From NCBI RefSeq assembly GCF_000379765.1, contig NZ_KB903430.1, positions 468,945-532,944 on the forward strand: a stretch of 64,000 nt of DNA. The letters are read 5' to 3'. The position numbers were made by a program, and so were the translations under genes. The stretch comes from Flexithrix dorotheae DSM 6795 (GTDB lineage Bacteria; Bacteroidota; Bacteroidia; Cytophagales; Flammeovirgaceae). The notes beneath the pieces are model-generated. The model had not been told where the DNA came from. It searched no databases and was given only the letters and a program-made list of their open reading frames with translations. This document shows positions 62,374 through 64,000 of this stretch, piece after piece (the stretch's first letter is position 1; each line of letters opens with the position of its first letter).

Positions 62374-62911
62374 ATTTCAGAAAACCTAATGATTTCAGTT
62401 TTTTCATTAATAACCTCCTTCCTTTCAATAACTGAGATTTGGAGGTGCTAGTCGTAATTTTAAGCATTTTGGCAATTTCCTTATGCGCATATCCTTCTAT
62501 CACATAAAGATTAAAAACCATTTTATATCCTTCAGGTAATTCATCGATTACCGACAGAATCTGATCTGTAGAAAGTTTCTCTATGGCTTCATCTGCATAC
62601 CCATCCGGCTCATCCAGATCTATCACATCAAAATGCCCATGATGCTTTTTGTGTTTGTGGTAATAGTTAATCGCTACATTTATGGTAACTCTTCTAATCC
62701 AGGGAAATAGAGGCGTATCCTTTTTCAATTTATGGATTTGACTAAACACCATGCAAAAAGCTTCCTGAAACATATCATCTGCTTCAGCCTTACAATTGGA
62801 GTATCGTATACAAATACCCATCACCCTTTTCCCAAACACCTGGAAAAGCGTCTTCTGGTATTTCTCTTTACCCGCTTTGCAACCTTTTACAAGCTCTATT
62901 TCATTAATCAT
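62354..62911 (-). CDS. ECF RNA polymerase sigma factor
   Basis: A 185-residue extracytoplasmic-function sigma factor. Region 2 is clear (AEADDMFQEAFCMVFSQIHKLKKDTPLFPWIRRVTINVAINYY, about 44-86), and region 4 ends with the helix-turn-helix (AHKEIAKMLKITTSTSKSQLLKGRRLLMKKL, about 145-175). ATG 62911 was chosen over a TTG four codons upstream. It is coupled to the anti-sigma/barrel gene by a 20-bp overlap and lies 52 bp after the Ig-like repeat gene; all three share one strand. Confidence 0.93.
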   Translation of the reverse strand: MINEIELVKGCKAGKEKYQKTLFQVFGKRVMGICIRYSNCKAEADDMFQEAFCMVFSQIHKLKKDTPLFPWIRRVTINVAINYYHKHKKHHGHFDVIDLDEPDGYADEAIEKLSTDQILSVIDELPEGYKMVFNLYVIEGYAHKEIAKMLKITTSTSKSQLLKGRRLLMKKLKSLGFLKYEKQIG

Positions 62912-62963
62912 ATATAGAAGCAACCCTGCATTTTTCTGGTCAATCCCGTTTCATTATTATTTA

Positions 62964-64000
62964 TTATTCCTGTTTTACCTTAATATAAAGTCGTGCCTCC
63001 TTACACCTTCCATCTGTAAGGCATATTTTATAAGCCAATTTATCCACTCCTTCAAATCCTTCTTTAGGCAGGTAATAGATCACGCCATCCTCAACTACCG
63101 CTTTACCATGTCCAGGCTCAACACTAATTTCAAAATCTACATCTACATCACAAAGTCTGTCATTTTTCAACACATCAAACTTTTGCTGCTCAGGTTCGCT
63201 GCCCTTTTTGTAAGTCACTACAAATTCGTCATCCTTGGGAATAAAAATGCAATCATCAGGTTCACCAAGTCTGCCAAACACCTTTATAAATACTTCCTTA
63301 CAATTGCCGTCCTTTAAACATAACTTGAAGCCAAATTTGTCCAAGAAAGTGGAATCAGATTTGGTGATATAAATTAATTTGTGGGCTTCCACAGAAACCT
63401 CACCCTGCTCAGGCTTTTGGGTAATTTCAAGGGTAGACCAGTCTACCGAATCCTTGCAAACTTTGTTGTACTCCAGAATATCATAAACAATTTCCTGAAT
63501 TTCTTTTTCCCTATTTATTTTCCAATTCAACACCATATCCTCCAACATTAAGCAGTCCCTGTCTTCCCAGTGCCTGTCAACTTTCACTTTAACTTCACCT
63601 TCCTTACATTCTCCGTTTTTCAAACACAATTCATATTTAAAATAGTCCTCTCCACTAAAACCGGATTCTGGTTTATAAAAGATCACCCCTTCTAAAATTT
63701 TTATCTCCCCATGTGCTGGCTCGGAAGTTATTTTTAGCGATTCCCAATTGATGGAATCATTACAGACTCTGAGGCGTTTGATCAGGTTAATCTCACCATA
63801 AGGATTCCTCCAGGGACTAACTTCCATTGAAATTGGCATAAGTTCAAACTTACACTCCTCATCAGGACGACCATCGTAAACAAGAATTTTTATTTTTCCT
63901 ACCTGGCAATCACCATTCTGATAACAAACCTGATAAGTAAAATAATCCTCTCCGGTAAATCCTTCAGCTGGCTCATATAAGATTGTTCCATCTTTAATTT
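62964..64000 (-). CDS. Cysteine-rich Ig-like repeat protein (runs off right edge)
   Basis: At least 345 residues without a start inside the window; the Met at 63839 is internal, since the upstream codons continue the same repeat (EPAEGFTGEDYFTYQVCYQNGDCQVGKIKI). Four tandem domains of about 95 residues are visible. Each has VCND/VCKD-type opening, a P.HG/P.QGE turn, DG.I.Y.P..GF.G.D.F.Y, and CL.DG.CKE at the end, a bacterial Ig-like (cadherin-like Big_9/Big_11) pattern. Recurrent cysteines (one early, CL...C late, and DC) probably form disulfides inside or between domains. No sorting signal appears at the C-terminus. An extracellular or surface role is inferred. Confidence 0.78.
   Translation of the reverse strand, partial: IKDGTILYEPAEGFTGEDYFTYQVCYQNGDCQVGKIKILVYDGRPDEECKFELMPISMEVSPWRNPYGEINLIKRLRVCNDSINWESLKITSEPAHGEIKILEGVIFYKPESGFSGEDYFKYELCLKNGECKEGEVKVKVDRHWEDRDCLMLEDMVLNWKINREKEIQEIVYDILEYNKVCKDSVDWSTLEITQKPEQGEVSVEAHKLIYITKSDSTFLDKFGFKLCLKDGNCKEVFIKVFGRLGEPDDCIFIPKDDEFVVTYKKGSEPEQQKFDVLKNDRLCDVDVDFEISVEPGHGKAVVEDGVIYYLPKEGFEGVDKLAYKICLTDGRCKEARLYIKVKQE

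Noticed and set aside
62796-63317. 173-codon plus-strand frame over the sigma-factor and Ig-like genes
   Set aside because: It is antisense to two well-supported genes and low-complexity in translation; a shadow.
1-64000. tRNA, rRNA, CRISPR, insertion sequence or phage genes
   Set aside because: No tRNA-like GGTTCGA arms with matching stems, no repeat-spacer arrays and no transposase, integrase or phage structural motifs were seen by eye.

Overview
The window looks like chromosomal DNA of a free-living, gliding-type Bacteroidota, most likely order Cytophagales (inference). The DNA is AT-rich. Several genes are preceded by Bacteroidota-type promoter elements (TTTG, about 19 bases, TAnnTTTG), and Shine-Dalgarno sequences are weak. 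It carries a type IX secretion (T9SS) C-terminal sorting domain, a TonB-dependent receptor, a moxR-bat aerotolerance operon, an ECF sigma/anti-sigma pair, and many lipoproteins and OmpA-like envelope proteins. I found no tRNA, rRNA, CRISPR array, transposase or phage gene; the window reads as stable core genome with a few accessory surface genes.

Layout. 1-5 kb: the 5' two thirds of polyphosphate kinase (left-edge partial), a mini PhnA protein, an AhpD-like/Crp-family pair with a Crp/Fnr-like palindrome between them, a GyrI-domain protein, and a flavodoxin with a small unknown partner. 5-8.4 kb: DsbD, a small secreted acidic protein and a DUF4286 protein. 8.5-13.2 kb: a phosphate-uptake pair (OprP-like porin plus Na/Pi symporter) and an unusual protein that looks like a truncated, catalytically dead membrane pyrophosphatase. 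13.4-20 kb: M42 peptidase, Nfu (with a striking palindrome in its leader), a TPR-CHAT protease, a queuosine-precursor transporter and a YdcF protein. 20-26 kb: a lipoprotein/barrel pair, an exported Nif3 protein and a PQQ dehydrogenase with an internal cytochrome c domain. 26-34.4 kb: HAD lipoprotein - MoxR - DUF58 - (430 bp structured insert) - DUF4381 - BatA - fused BatB/C - BatD, all on the minus strand. 34.7-44.3 kb: sulfatase, a giant M43 metalloprotease/cadherin T9SS cargo protein, and a TonB receptor with a partner. 44.5-52.6 kb: TIM-barrel isomerase, RlpA, YggS, PheS, HolB, a double GNAT and a VWA protein. 52.9-64 kb: TPR protein, PD40-OmpA protein, LspA, a two-lobed retropepsin/PDZ protein, an unknown membrane protein, an anti-sigma/beta-barrel protein with its ECF sigma factor, and a cysteine-rich Ig-like repeat protein that runs off the right edge.

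Themes. Much of the window serves the envelope: redox and disulfide control (DsbD, flavodoxin, AhpD-like, Bat operon), phosphate handling (Ppk1, OprP, Na/Pi symporter, the mPPase-like pseudoenzyme), and surface proteolysis or adhesion (M43/cadherin, aspartic protease, CHAT, Ig-like repeats). The most unusual items are the mPPase-derived pseudoenzyme (11959-13182), the Nfu-leader palindrome (15208-15224), the structured insert inside the bat operon (30803-31230), the OmpA domain that has lost its peptidoglycan-contact residues, and the ECF operon joining a sigma factor, an anti-sigma/barrel chimera and an Ig-like surface protein.

Start codons: where the longest reading frame began with TTG but an ATG lay just downstream in a better context, the ATG was chosen. 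In a few genes (the queuosine transporter, HolB and the GNAT protein with TTG; the TonB receptor with GTG) no ATG is available.
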